This document shows positions 1 through 8,473 of a stretch of DNA of 64,000 bases, in pieces. How positions within the stretch are numbered: the first letter of the stretch is position 1; every line of letters starts with the position of its first letter. Under the pieces are notes generated by a model. The model ran no database searches. It saw nothing but the letters and a program-made list of their open reading frames with translations, and was not told where the DNA came from. The position numbers and the translations under genes were made by a program. The DNA comes from BAIKAL-G1 sp943369525 (GTDB lineage Bacteria > Cyanobacteriota > Cyanobacteriia > PCC-6307 > Cyanobiaceae), in the NCBI GenBank assembly GCA_943369525.1, contig CALRNL020000001.1, positions 1 through 64,000 of the forward strand. The letters are read 5' to 3'.

Positions 1-70
1 GGCTCAAAAGCTGCTCAGCGGTGCGCAACTTGCGGATGATCTGCTCGGGGCTGTGGCGTTTGACTTTCAT
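1..70 (-). CDS. IS3-family transposase OrfA, N-terminal fragment (cut by window edge)
   Basis: The minus strand from 70 translates to MKVKRHSPEQIIRKLRTAEQ and a few more residues. This is the typical start of IS3-family OrfA proteins, whose N-terminal helix-turn-helix binds the terminal repeats. OrfA is usually about 90-100 residues and is followed by an rve-type OrfB produced by frameshifting; both would lie left of the window. A purine-rich AAGGAGAAG stretch sits just upstream of the ATG as a ribosome binding site. The fragment is too short for a subgroup call. Confidence 0.75.
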   Translation of the reverse strand, partial: MKVKRHSPEQIIRKLRTAEQLLS

Positions 71-145
71 GGGGCTTCTCCTTGCCAAGTCTGGCTGGTG
101 GGGAAGCTCTCATAAGCATTGGTTCAGGTTTTGGGGTCCACGTCA
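1..145 (-). mobile_element. IS3-family insertion sequence, left end (partial)
   Basis: On the minus strand a terminus like those of IS3-family elements, TGGACCCCAAAACCTGAACC, reads inward from about position 140. It is followed about 50 bases later by the start codon of an OrfA transposase at position 70. The rest of the element lies beyond the left edge. The exact end (140 or 145) and the target duplication cannot be fixed, because only one terminus is visible. A minus-strand reading frame continues across the terminus from about 281, so the element may have landed in a short coding sequence. Confidence 0.6.
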
Positions 146-345
146 CCTCTGAGTTTTCCCCGTTGGCCAGGGCCTCGAAGGCTGCTTCGGTGTCACGATC
201 CTCTCGTAGCTCCAGCCACTGCTTCAGCACTGGAGACGACAGTGAAGCGCTGGCCTTCGGGTGGTTGCCCAGAGAACCCACAGCGACTTCCTGGGTTGCT
301 ATCTGAGGTATTATCGATTAAAATCTCTTAGCACTACAAATCGAA

Positions 346-549
346 ATGCGTTTTCACACACAAAAAGAGTGGGATAAGGCAGGCGGAATTCTGGAGATGC
401 TGATTCAATCAGCAATGAGCACAATGCCTACGGAAAAGAATGCCAAAGACTTGGAAATTGCTTACACCTCTCTTCGCAAGGCACAAGATGCGTTGATTCG
501 TGCTGGTGTATATTCGGAGGAATTTGATGCAACCTTGTTGCATTATTGA
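346..549 (+). CDS. small hypothetical protein
   Basis: This is a 67-residue acidic, mostly helical protein with no recognised domain. It has no signal peptide or membrane segment. Its last codons overlap the end of the convergent GIY-YIG gene by 7 bases. Composition is AT-richer than most of the window, like its neighbours up to about 4.2 kb. It could be a real small helical protein or a chance frame, and no strong ribosome binding site is visible. Confidence 0.4.
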   Translation: MRFHTQKEWDKAGGILEMLIQSAMSTMPTEKNAKDLEIAYTSLRKAQDALIRAGVYSEEFDATLLHY

Positions 550-1325
550 TCTTGTTCTCCCTGGGAAGAGAGATACCTGATAGGAGATGCGGCACCTTTT
601 TTGACCGCAGGCAATCGTGTGTTCTTGTATTGATCAAGAATCTCTTGGGGTGCTTGTCTCCCAATGAAACCCTTTCTGGAGGGATTGATTTCATGACCAT
701 TTGGAATATAACGTACCAATCTAGGATCAGAGGAATTAAGCCACTCATCCGCAATAAACACGTCTAGAACGATACCCTCCTTGTGTGCAAGAATAAAATC
801 AGCATTTTTCGCCCTATCTTCACTGATTCTCCAAAACATTCTGACCGCATCATAGATAGATCTCCCATCATCCAAAGACCTCCCAATGCTGATAGCAAGA
901 AGGTTGTGCAGTGGTCGTATGGGTTCGATCTTGTATCTACGAATCAACTCGTCAGCATGAGCGCACCCGCGTTCAGAGTTGTCATGCCCACCAGCAAGAT
1001 TAGTTAATCCACCATACGCCTCAATAAGTGCTGCTTCAATCTCAAAGGCAGTTTGCTCATCTTCTATGCCATGACGATGGATTACGTGAACAACATCAAG
1101 ACCTGCATTGATGATTGCTTGGATAGTCCTGCTCTTGTCTGTAAGTTCATCATCACCGTTCAGTTCAATGGCATTTTTTGCATTTTCAAAAACACGATTG
1201 CCCTTCCCCTTGCCAACGTAGAAAGTCAGACCAGTTCGTGGGTCTATTAGTCGATAGACATAGTATTTGAGTTGAATAAATAACTCAGATGGGAAAGACT
1301 GGTTGACCATTGTGAAGGAATTCAT
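543..1325 (-). CDS. GIY-YIG nuclease domain protein (LEM-3-like)
   Basis: Near the N-terminus the protein has YYVYRLIDPRTG followed by TFYVGKGKGNRV, the first two beta strands of a GIY-YIG nuclease in the variant form (YVY...YVGKG) of LEM-3/ANKLE1-like nucleases. An EIEAALIEAYGGLTNLAGG segment further on could supply the catalytic glutamate and the asparagine. The C-terminal half is not recognised. The role is probably DNA cleavage in defence, repair or mobile-element biology; the family is heterogeneous. Start chosen at ATG 1325; ATG 1310 is an alternative and neither has a good Shine-Dalgarno sequence. The gene is monocistronic and divergent from the LuxR-type regulator, with about 200 bases between them. 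Confidence 0.7.
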   Translation of the reverse strand: MNSFTMVNQSFPSELFIQLKYYVYRLIDPRTGLTFYVGKGKGNRVFENAKNAIELNGDDELTDKSRTIQAIINAGLDVVHVIHRHGIEDEQTAFEIEAALIEAYGGLTNLAGGHDNSERGCAHADELIRRYKIEPIRPLHNLLAISIGRSLDDGRSIYDAVRMFWRISEDRAKNADFILAHKEGIVLDVFIADEWLNSSDPRLVRYIPNGHEINPSRKGFIGRQAPQEILDQYKNTRLPAVKKGAASPIRYLSSQGEQDQ

Positions 1326-1538
1326 TGATATCAAGAGTATACTACGTTGATTACTTGTCCGCCACCAGTAACTCCAAACTTGCCAATTCCTTTATCCTCC
1401 CGAGGGATGACGATGCAAGGGGCTGGAACTGTCCAGCAAAAGGCACCTACCTCAGAATGTCAATATCTTATATCTTGCACTATTTTGGCTATGCTACTCA
1501 AGGCACTCACCGCTGGGACCATTTCTTAGGAATGCTGT

Positions 1539-2237
1539 ATGTCTTTGTTCGCTCCATCTGACGACTCTGTTCACTGGGACCTTGGCCGATGGACTCATCT
1601 CAGCTCTGATTTTGGTATTATTTTTGCTGCTAGCACTGCTTACGAGGCATATCTATTTGCGTTGCTATCCCATCACATTGAGTCATTGACTCTCCTAGGC
1701 TCTGCTACGACCGAGAGAGAAGCGCTTGATCTCGTAGTAGAGTCTGCCGGCAGAAGGCTTCTTTGTCTTGTCAGTGACGGAGTTAGTAATATCAGCGGCT
1801 CTTCAATTGCCTCCGGCGTTCGGTCTTCCAATCCTGATTCAATTTCTATACTGATTGTCAATGATATTGTAAAGTTTCATGTTTCCCCTTCAGCTGTCAG
1901 TGCTTTTGATGGCTGTTGCAGTGCCTCAACTGTCGGCCGTGGAGGCCTCATTCGCTGTCTTGATTCCATATTGCTGAAAGGTACCCCTTTCACGGACCCG
2001 TTTCTTGTTAAAAGTCCTTCAGGCTTGCCTGATGCTGCTGCAACCTCCTTGACTCATCGTGAAAGGGAAGTTTTATCATTTCTCTCTATTGGTCTAACTA
2101 ATCAGCAAATTTCTAGCCGAATGTTCATCGCTGAGCGCACTGCCAGGGACTATGTAGCTTCTATTCTATCAAAGCTAGGTCTTCCCAACAGGGCTGCTGT
2201 TGCTTCTTGGGCGGCTAAGCATGGACTGGCACCTTGA
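1539..2237 (+). CDS. LuxR-type response regulator / transcription factor
   Basis: The protein has 232 residues. The last 65 form a clear LuxR helix-turn-helix (LTHREREVLSFLSIGLTNQQ, then the recognition helix and SKLGLPNRAAVASWA). Residues 1-150 have the length and strand-helix pattern of a receiver domain but lack a convincing phospho-acceptor triad, so this is probably a degenerate receiver, as in several cyanobacterial LuxR regulators. AGGAA lies about 6 bases before the ATG. The next gene, on the same strand 72 bases downstream, encodes a surface protein, so local control of that gene is plausible but unproven. Confidence 0.8.
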   Translation: MSLFAPSDDSVHWDLGRWTHLSSDFGIIFAASTAYEAYLFALLSHHIESLTLLGSATTEREALDLVVESAGRRLLCLVSDGVSNISGSSIASGVRSSNPDSISILIVNDIVKFHVSPSAVSAFDGCCSASTVGRGGLIRCLDSILLKGTPFTDPFLVKSPSGLPDAAATSLTHREREVLSFLSIGLTNQQISSRMFIAERTARDYVASILSKLGLPNRAAVASWAAKHGLAP

Positions 2238-2309
2238 AATACCCGACAAACGGCCGTTGTGCCCAGGGTGCCTCGCCTCTTATATGTATGACACGTCGGA
2301 ACTCCCCAC

Positions 2310-4220
2310 ATGTCGCCTTCAACTTCATTCAATTCTGCGGTTCCTAGCATTCCCCCGCTGCCATCCAAGGCTGTCGCTTCTTCGCCGGCTGTGCGTCTTT
2401 CGACTCCTTCTGGATTTATGCAAGAGTATACTGGAGTCGAGATTTTTATAGAAAGGAAAGATCCTTCACCGTTGTACTACAGAATTGTAGGCACTGGCAT
2501 CTCTGCCAGCATGTTCAAGACTCCCTTGAAGGGTGTGATTAGTCCTAAATCTGATAGGCTCACAATTGTTGGCGCTGATGATGGAATCCGCACTTTCTCC
2601 TCTCGCAATTTCAAGGTTGAGGTTTTCTCTGATCCTGGATTCGCCAACAAGGTTGCCGAGTCTTCCTCGGTCTCGCTTCTTGATAGCAATGTTGTCGCTG
2701 CTGCTGATGCCGTACGAGCTTCTCGCACTCTCTCCAACCCAGATGGTAAGGTGGCAGGCCTTCAAGTTGAAGGTCTGAAGAGCAAATACCTATTGGGGAC
2801 TGATTCTAGTATTGATCTCAAGGTGCTGAACTATAATATACAAGATGGGGCTTCAGGTCTCTATATCCGTATCGGTTCTTCTATCTCTCAGCTTGTCTTT
2901 GCTAATGGGGTTGCGAGAGCATCCGTTAACTTGAGCGCAATACCGGCCAATTCACTTGCCACTCCCAAGCTCAGTAACTATGTTATTGCGATTGGTACTA
3001 TGAATCAAGTCTCTGGTCAAACAGCGTCTAGATTGGCATCCCCTGTCTTGTCATCTTTCTATACCGTTGTCTCAGTTGAGAAGCCGGTCATCCCCTTCAA
3101 TCCCGTCTTCTCCTCTATCGGGCTGAATAATGTTTTATCTCCTACGGGAGGTGATTATTGGCTATCTCCCGCAGGTGCATCTCCTTCTCAGGCGGTTGTC
3201 ATTTCTGGGGGCTCTTCTGGTACTACCGCAAATATCAAGTTCGGGAATAGTGCTGGAATTAGTTGGAATGATCAAATCACCTTTGATGCCTCTGGTCGTG
3301 CCACCTATGATCTAGGTAGATTTTTCCTGTTTTATGATGGCAAGTTTCGCTCTGGGTCACCTGCACCCGTCTCTATTACCGTGTCTCAATATGACGGTGG
3401 TGTTCAAAAGTCTTTATCAACTACCGCTTTCTTGACAGAGAACATAAACCCTGTGTCGGTGTCATTTAAGTCCTCCGCAAATAGAGTTAAGGAGGGAGAA
3501 AACTTTCATTGGATTGTTTCCACTTCTGGGTTTGCCCTTGGCACAAAAATGAACTATCGAATAGGGGGAGCCGGTATAACCTCTAGTGACATGACAAATC
3601 TCGAGGGTACTTTCACAGTAACAGGTTCAGATGTTCGGATAGGAGGAGATGTCATTGCTGATCGGCTGACAGAATATACAGAGACTGCGCGTCTTGAGGT
3701 CTTCCGGGGTTTTTCCCGTTGGGTCTCTGGTGCTGTTGATATTCTCGACTCTTCTACCTCCCCTCAGCCGGCCCCTATTCACAATGCTGTATTCAGTGGC
3801 AAGACTTTTCACCCTACATTCAATCGGGACATATTGACTGGCACGCAATCCTCCGATAGGTTCTTCGTTAGCGACTTAAACAAGTCACTCATTGCGAGAC
3901 AGTTTGGCACGACAGACATCATCACCGGCTTCCAGATTGGTACAGATGTAATTGATGGGCCATCGAGCGTTCACGCTTCTCAAGTTCGTCACCTTGGTCG
4001 TATATCTTCTCTGTCCACAGACGACCTCACTAGCATTCTTTCCGCACAGGCCTTCGCTAGGGACGGAGCGGCTACCTTCACCGTTGGAAGTTCCTTGGCG
4101 AGCTCCCCTCGCACCTTCCTTGCGCTCAATAATAATGTCGCGGGGTTCGACCAGTTCAGTGATTGTATTATTGAGATCACAGGTTATTCTGGAAGTCTAA
4201 CCAGTCTATCCATCTTATAA
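2310..4220 (+). CDS. putative surface protein with Calx-beta-like region and bluetail-type C-terminus
   Basis: This is a Ser/Thr-rich protein of 636 residues without Cys-rich segments. Residues about 385-470 resemble a Calx-beta-type beta sandwich (VSFKSSANRVKEGENFHW and following). The C-terminal 140 residues resemble the cyanobacterial bluetail domain: NRDILTGTQSSDRFFVSDL, then TDIITGFQIGTDVID, then RTFLALNNNVAGFDQFSDCI and a final ITGYSGSLTSLSIL. Bluetail proteins are thought to be exported without a classical signal peptide, by type I-like secretion; none is seen here. The gene may be co-transcribed with the LuxR gene. Its AT-rich composition suggests it was acquired horizontally. Confidence 0.65.
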   Translation: MSPSTSFNSAVPSIPPLPSKAVASSPAVRLSTPSGFMQEYTGVEIFIERKDPSPLYYRIVGTGISASMFKTPLKGVISPKSDRLTIVGADDGIRTFSSRNFKVEVFSDPGFANKVAESSSVSLLDSNVVAAADAVRASRTLSNPDGKVAGLQVEGLKSKYLLGTDSSIDLKVLNYNIQDGASGLYIRIGSSISQLVFANGVARASVNLSAIPANSLATPKLSNYVIAIGTMNQVSGQTASRLASPVLSSFYTVVSVEKPVIPFNPVFSSIGLNNVLSPTGGDYWLSPAGASPSQAVVISGGSSGTTANIKFGNSAGISWNDQITFDASGRATYDLGRFFLFYDGKFRSGSPAPVSITVSQYDGGVQKSLSTTAFLTENINPVSVSFKSSANRVKEGENFHWIVSTSGFALGTKMNYRIGGAGITSSDMTNLEGTFTVTGSDVRIGGDVIADRLTEYTETARLEVFRGFSRWVSGAVDILDSSTSPQPAPIHNAVFSGKTFHPTFNRDILTGTQSSDRFFVSDLNKSLIARQFGTTDIITGFQIGTDVIDGPSSVHASQVRHLGRISSLSTDDLTSILSAQAFARDGAATFTVGSSLASSPRTFLALNNNVAGFDQFSDCIIEITGYSGSLTSLSIL

Positions 4221-4304
4221 TCTCCGATTCCGAGTCTATCGCATCATTTCGCGTAGCGAGTGGTTTAATTCTTGCTTATTTTTCGGGGGTGATGCGACCT
4301 CGTC

Positions 4305-4340
4305 TAGTCAGGATGAGGTCAGGTCAGGTGTCAGGTGCAG
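4305..4340 (+). repeat. short tandem GTCAGG-type repeats
   Basis: GTCAGG occurs four times within about 30 bases (TAGTCAGGATGAGGTCAGG and onward). The cluster lies exactly where composition changes from AT-rich (before) to GC-rich (after). No gene covers it. It could be a recombination scar, a binding-site cluster or replication slippage. Confidence 0.5.
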
Positions 4341-4497
4341 ACGCGCTGCTGTGGCGGAAGCGTTTGAGGCTTAGCCGCTCATTCGCCACCTGTTTCCTGG
4401 CACCTACGCCGTACGGCACCCCATCCCTGGCAATAGCCCCCGTAGGTCCAGCCCGGATGGGGGACCTGCAGCAACCACAGCCGTGATGGGTGGACCG

Positions 4498-5403
4498 ATG
4501 AGCCGCTTTTTCAATTTCAATGCCCTTGGCGCAGCTGACCCTGCAGTCCAGGCCGACCAAGGCCACCTGGCCAATGGCCAAGGCAGGCAGCCCCTGCAGA
4601 GCTACGACCAACTCCAGCAATGGCCGAACCAGGACCCTGGCACCGACGCCGATCCCCTCGACGGAACCGACCCGGTTGGTGACCAGGACGATGACCTGGA
4701 GGCCGACGACGACCTGCCGGTGGATCTGCCGGAAGCCAAGGGCTCCGAGGTGCCAGAGGCCCTCAAGGCGGAGCGGCGCAAGACCAACCAGCTGGAGCAC
4801 GACATCCGGGTGCTGAAACGGCAGCTACAGGAGTTCTCCAAGATCAATCCCGACGAATACGAACGGCTCCAGGACGCCGAACGCCAAAAGGTCGAACTGG
4901 AGCGGGAACTAGCCAGCCGCGAACGCCAGCTAGAAGCCGCCGCCCAACGCAAGGTGCGGGCCGCCGCTAAGGAACGGGACGAGGCCCAGGCCGAAGTGCT
5001 CAACCTCCGCAAGGAACGCCTACTGGAGCGGCTATTCCTCGATGCCGATGGCCGCGCCGGCGGTGATAACCGGGGCTCCTTCTTTGAGATCTTCCAAAAG
5101 CAGGTGGGCTCGGAGTTCCGGCTCACCACCGGCAGCAATGGCCGCGATGTGCTCGAACCGATCGATTCCAAGGGCAACGTGCTGCTGGGCGATCACGGCA
5201 ACCTCGATGCCGCCAGCCATGTCGAAACCCTGCGCACCCACCCGGTGCTGGGGTTCCTCTTCAACCAGCGGGGCGGTCTGGGGCCAGCAACGGTGATCGC
5301 CGAATTTGATGGCAATGGCCAGGCCACCAACCTGCAGGCGATGAGTGCCAGTGAGCTGTATCTGGCCAGCTACGCCCGCAAACCCGCTGGCCCTAGGGGC
5401 TGA
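4498..5403 (+). CDS. phage scaffolding-like coiled-coil protein
   Basis: The protein has about 301 residues. An acidic, Gln/Asp-rich N-terminal stretch (residues 1-80) leads into a long charged coiled coil (about 83-180, heptads such as ERQKVELERELASRERQLEA). A compact C-terminal domain follows (FLDADGRAGGDNRGSFFEIF, HPVLGFLFNQRGGLGPATVI). This layout fits phage capsid assembly scaffolds. Such a gene normally sits just before the major capsid gene, but here the capsid gene is 52 kb away. ATG 4498 was chosen because GGTGG precedes it; GTG 4483 and ATG 4486 are also in frame. The stop codon lies inside a GGGGC-TGA-GCCCC hairpin followed by TTT, a weak terminator. Confidence 0.5.
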   Translation: MSRFFNFNALGAADPAVQADQGHLANGQGRQPLQSYDQLQQWPNQDPGTDADPLDGTDPVGDQDDDLEADDDLPVDLPEAKGSEVPEALKAERRKTNQLEHDIRVLKRQLQEFSKINPDEYERLQDAERQKVELERELASRERQLEAAAQRKVRAAAKERDEAQAEVLNLRKERLLERLFLDADGRAGGDNRGSFFEIFQKQVGSEFRLTTGSNGRDVLEPIDSKGNVLLGDHGNLDAASHVETLRTHPVLGFLFNQRGGLGPATVIAEFDGNGQATNLQAMSASELYLASYARKPAGPRG

Positions 5404-5553
5404 GCCCCTTTGCGATGTGGAGGGCAGCCAGGATTAGCCGGCTGCCCGGGGTATAACTGCCTCAGGCGGCCTTGGCGATCAGCCGCGCTCAGCGCCTATC
5501 AAGCGTGGTGGGTTCACCCAGCCAGCTGCTCCCCTTTTGCGTTGACCGTCTCC

Positions 5554-5892
5554 ATGGCCAAATCCGTGTTGCTTTTATTGGCGGCGTCAGCCTCCCTGCT
5601 GGCCGGTGTCTGCAGCTCAGCATTGGCTCAGCAGCCGGTGAAACCGCTGTCCAAGGTGGGAAGTTGCCCACTTGGGTACTACAGCTCTGGCGGCTACTGC
5701 GTGCCGAGCTCTGGTGGTAACACCCGCGGCGCCATCGAGAAAAGTGGTGCTGGTTGTCCGCTGGGTTTTTATTCCTCTGGCAACTACTGCCTCAGCAGCC
5801 CAAGCAACGAGCGAGAAGCGATCCAGAAGAGCGGCAAGGGATGCCCGCTGGGTTGGTATTCATCCGGCAGCTACTGCGTCAGGAGCCGCTGA
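5554..5892 (+). CDS. small secreted protein with three CPLGxYSSGxYC repeats
   Basis: The protein has 112 residues. The N-terminus is a Sec signal peptide (MAKSVLLLLAASASLLAG, cleavage likely after ALA). The mature part consists of three near-identical units, CPLGYYSSGGYC, CPLGFYSSGNYC and CPLGWYSSGSYC, spaced by linkers of about 18-22 residues containing AIEKSG or AIQKSG. Each unit has two cysteines that could form a disulfide. Function is unknown. A second small secreted protein with a different Cys repeat lies at 15811-16065. ATG 5554 was chosen because translation from it gives the signal peptide. Confidence 0.7.
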   Translation: MAKSVLLLLAASASLLAGVCSSALAQQPVKPLSKVGSCPLGYYSSGGYCVPSSGGNTRGAIEKSGAGCPLGFYSSGNYCLSSPSNEREAIQKSGKGCPLGWYSSGSYCVRSR

Positions 5893-5939
5893 GATCTGTT
5901 TTGCTGGCAGTTCTATGCTGCAGATCTTGCTGAGCTGCC

Positions 5940-6167
5940 GTGCCCCAAAATGAGTTGTTGCGGTTTCTGGCCCAGGTGAAGGCTGATCCAGCCCTGCGGC
6001 AAATGATGGCCGACGCCCTTACCGCCGATGAGGTGTCGTTGTTGGCCCAAGAGCGGGGCTTTCTGGTCTCTGGCAGCGACATCCTGCGTTTCCACGGCCA
6101 GTCGGCTTCTGGGATCCGCATCAGCCGGATCGATCACCCTGGCGAATATCCCGGCCGCTACTACTGA
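5940..6167 (+). CDS. Nif11-family leader-like peptide
   Basis: The protein has 75 residues. It begins MPQNELLRFLAQVKADPALR and continues through ALTADEVSLLAQERGFLVSG to SDILRF, the pattern of the Nif11 domain. In cyanobacteria this domain serves as the leader of many RiPP precursors and also occurs in free-standing small proteins. The tail (SASGIRISRIDHPGEYPGRYY) lacks cysteine, and no lanthipeptide synthetase or other modification gene is in the window, so a RiPP role here is doubtful. It starts 47 bases after the secreted Cys-repeat gene and may be co-transcribed with it. Confidence 0.7.
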   Translation: MPQNELLRFLAQVKADPALRQMMADALTADEVSLLAQERGFLVSGSDILRFHGQSASGIRISRIDHPGEYPGRYY

Positions 6168-6197
6168 GCGCGCTTTAGCCCGCAATCTGCTCATACA

Positions 6198-6226
6198 AAA
6201 ACCCCCCTGAGGAATACCTCAAGGGC
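6198..6226 (-). terminator. Rho-independent terminator, minus strand
   Basis: Read on the minus strand, CCTTGAGG-TATT-CCTCAGGGG forms a stable hairpin followed by GGTTTTTG. The T-run is only on the minus strand, so it terminates leftward transcription although no intact gene lies immediately upstream. Confidence 0.7.
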
Positions 6227-6822
6227 GCTGGCTATGAACATTCCAATGGTGGTTGATCGAAGCTGCTGGCATTGGCACCTGGGGCCATGCATTCCAGGTG
6301 TGGGGCGGATGGTCCTCCTGAGGGCACCTGTGGCGGTGCGGCTGGAGTGTCGATCAGTCAGGCGCACGAGGTGAACGGCATTGGGGAATGCTGCTCTCTT
6401 GCCCGGCTGAACGACCCGCTCACGGATAGGTCAATACTGTTGGAGCAGGGGCCTGCAGTCAGCGTGCTTCTTGAACCTGGCGGGGTGGCGTGTCGTCCAT
6501 GTTGGGCGCCTCCTGGGTTGATGGACACAGCATCGCTTCGCTAGCGACTCAGCACAATCAGCTTTTAAACGCATTGCTTCTGGCTGCAGAGCGGAGCAAG
6601 GTGGGATTGGTTTGTGGCATGCAGCAGCTCTGGCCTTGCGCAGTGGTGGCTCCCCGCCGGGCATTACCTCTCCAAAAGCCACCTCCAGCGCCTGGCCCCA
6701 GCGGTCGTAGCGGGCCCGGTGTCAACTACGTAGGCGGGTCGCGCAAGCTGAGGAGGGCCGCCGCCGCAATGGGTGGGGTGAGCGAGAGGCTGAGCCAAAG
6801 GGTTGCCCGTTCCCGTGTCCGT

Positions 6823-6850
6823 GGAAAAGGAGCCCCATCGGGGCCCCCTG
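6823..6850 (-). terminator. Rho-independent terminator after the 6854-7069 gene
   Basis: On the minus strand GCCCC-GAT-GGGGC forms a hairpin followed by TCCTTTTCC. It lies directly after the stop codon of the small minus-strand gene ending at 6854. Confidence 0.65.
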
Positions 6851-6853
6851 GGC

Positions 6854-7069
6854 CTAGATCACCGAGATGGTGGTGTTGGCCCGGCCCTGCAGCTTGCGGG
6901 CGAGCTCATGGGCCTTGGCCATGGGCATGAAACGGACCTTTTTGACGGGCTGACCGCGACGGCCCAGGGGGACATCGAGGCGCTCATGGCCAAAGGCCTT
7001 GATGCCACTTGGATAGACATGCATCACCAGGGCGCGGATTTCGCAGCTGGGGGCCTTGCTGATCGCCAT
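6854..7069 (-). CDS. small conserved-looking basic protein
   Basis: The protein has about 71 residues (start MAISKAPSCEIRALVMHVYP) and is Lys/Arg-rich, with VPLGRRGQPVKKVRFMPMAK as its most distinctive part. It has no signal peptide or membrane helix. An in-frame GTG at 7090 would add 7 residues. The terminator immediately downstream supports a real transcription unit. Function is not recognised. Confidence 0.5.
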   Translation of the reverse strand: MAISKAPSCEIRALVMHVYPSGIKAFGHERLDVPLGRRGQPVKKVRFMPMAKAHELARKLQGRANTTISVI

Positions 7070-7292
7070 GGAAGAAACGGCGTGGGACACCGCTCTTACG
7101 CCTCACCCCGCAGGCTGTTCCAAGGACCGCGCAGCGGCCCGGCCTGATCCTTGCAACGGCCGAGGAGTGGGGCATTTTTTGCGGGGCCCTGCCGGTTCTG
7201 GGGCGATCGAGTTTGGTCCGGCTGCGGAAGGGCTGGCGGTGTCGGGCTGGACAGCAGGGCTGCTGTGGACTCGCTGGCTAAAAGGGTGTTCC

Positions 7293-7511
7293 TCAAATGA
7301 GCGGCTGAGTCTTGGTGACGTTGCCCTCGGGGATGGGGCCCTGGCGCTGCAGGATTGGGATCACGCTGCTGATGCCCAGGGCCAGGAAGCAGAGGGCGCC
7401 GAGTAGCGCTAACAGCCGCAGACCAAGAGGCCGGCCAGGATCTTTATCCCAGGCTTCTGGGTCGATCGGCTCCACAGGGAGATGCCTCGGTGGCCTGGGG
7501 CGATGGCTCAT
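7293..7511 (-). CDS. small single-pass membrane protein
   Basis: The protein has 72 residues. The N-terminal 30 are Pro/Arg/Asp-rich (MSHRPRPPRHLPVEPIDPEA). One hydrophobic helix follows (LRLLALLGALCFLALGISSV), then a short polar tail. The topology is most likely N-in. Proteins of this size with a proline-rich cytoplasmic head are common and uncharacterised in picocyanobacteria. No partner gene suggests a function. Confidence 0.5.
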   Translation of the reverse strand: MSHRPRPPRHLPVEPIDPEAWDKDPGRPLGLRLLALLGALCFLALGISSVIPILQRQGPIPEGNVTKTQPLI

Positions 7512-7562
7512 GGAATGGACGTCATGGCCTGACGGACCAGCAATCCCCCTGCAGATCCAATT

Positions 7563-7592
7563 GAAAAGGGCGTCCCGTGGGGGACGCCCTAG
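7563..7592 (-). terminator. Rho-independent terminator, minus strand
   Basis: AGGGCGTCCC and GGGACGCCCT form a 10-bp inverted repeat with a short loop. On the minus strand it is followed by TTTTCAA. It lies between the two small minus-strand membrane-protein genes and probably ends the transcript of the 7743-7895 gene. Confidence 0.7.
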
Positions 7593-7742
7593 GGCCGGTT
7601 GGAGGGCTTGAGCTCGCTCAGTCCTGGTCGTGGCCTCTGATCAACTACTAAGGCCGCCGAAGGGGTTTGACAGTAGGGGAAACCGCCTTTCCCTAAAGGC
7701 CCTGGGGAATTTGGAGCAATGATCTGCTGGTGCTCATTAAGA

Positions 7743-7895
7743 TCATCTGCGCTGATCTTGGCGGTGTGCCCACCAGATGGCAATACCAGTCAGCAATGGA
7801 ATGACGGGGAATCCAGAAGAGATCAGGGAAAATAAATACATCAGCGTAATCGGCAACAGCATGTAAATCACGCATACCGCGATAACACCTTTCAT
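7743..7895 (-). CDS. 50-residue hydrophobic membrane peptide
   Basis: A short frame on the minus strand encodes 50 residues: MKGVIAVCVIYMLLPITLMY, LFSLISSGFP, VIPLLTGIAIWW, then a basic tail AHRQDQRR. Two hydrophobic segments with a positively charged C-terminus suggest a two-helix membrane peptide. Similar architecture occurs in small stress peptides and type I toxins, but nothing ties it to either. A clear terminator lies 150 bases downstream. No strong ribosome binding site is visible. Confidence 0.45.
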   Translation of the reverse strand: MKGVIAVCVIYMLLPITLMYLFSLISSGFPVIPLLTGIAIWWAHRQDQRR

Positions 7896-8473
7896 GATGT
7901 TCAGCCGTTACCGGCTTGATGATTCGATAGGGAGTATTTCATGAGCTCGTTTGCTTGACGCCTATTTCGCCATGGATGACACTACTATAGAGCCACAAGC
8001 AGCCGCTGGACAAGCTTCCCACGTCAGCATCTAATGCCTATCAACAATATCCTTCAAAACCTCCTTGAGATACGGGCCTTTCTTGCTAAAAAAATCGCTT
8101 CTCGATGGTGCCCTGGGCAGAGTCCGACGACATTAGTGACAGTGTCGGTACCATTGGCTCCAAGGCCCAAGATGTGACGAGCTTAAACATATCGACTACC
8201 ATGTGTCGGTGGAATGTCCTGCTCGCCAAAATATTAGTAACGCACATTTGCACTAAGAACAAGGTGTTCTCTATCCATTCGATTTCGTTTGCAGGCTAAA
8301 TACTTTATTGGTGGCTGTGCCGGTACAAGTACGCTTTAAAGAACGTCGTCCAGGACATCGATTAAAGTTTACTTTTTTGTCTACGTCAGCGGTACTAGTT
8401 CTCTTATTCCCTTCTAGTCAGGAGAAACTAGCGTTACAGCCATAATGGCCATAATTTCCTTCTTGTCTAGCAG
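7896..8473. other. 578-base AT-richer intergenic stretch
   Basis: No convincing gene is seen. The region lies downstream of the giant helicase gene (minus strand) and upstream of the small membrane peptide gene. Short frames such as that at 8105-8299 have no domain-like composition. I see no strong terminator hairpin for the helicase gene here. Confidence 0.4.

Larger units (their letters stand above)
6168..6853. other. 686-base stretch without a convincing gene
   Basis: No frame on either strand looks like a conserved protein. On the minus strand a short open stretch (6235-6357, ending HLECMAPGANASSFDQPPLE and two more residues) stops at 6232, just before a minus-strand terminator at 6198-6226. 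A longer frame (6431-6682) is broken by a stop and continues in frame beyond it. This looks like the decayed remains of a minus-strand gene, or a non-coding transcript that ends at the terminator. Confidence 0.4.

Noticed and set aside
15..281. Minus-strand 88-codon frame crossing the IS3 end
   Set aside because: It runs through the IS terminus into the transposase start region; at best the remnant of a gene hit by the IS, with no recognisable domain.
5940..6167. A lanthipeptide (RiPP) cluster around the Nif11 peptide
   Set aside because: No cysteine core and no synthetase, protease or ABC transporter gene nearby.
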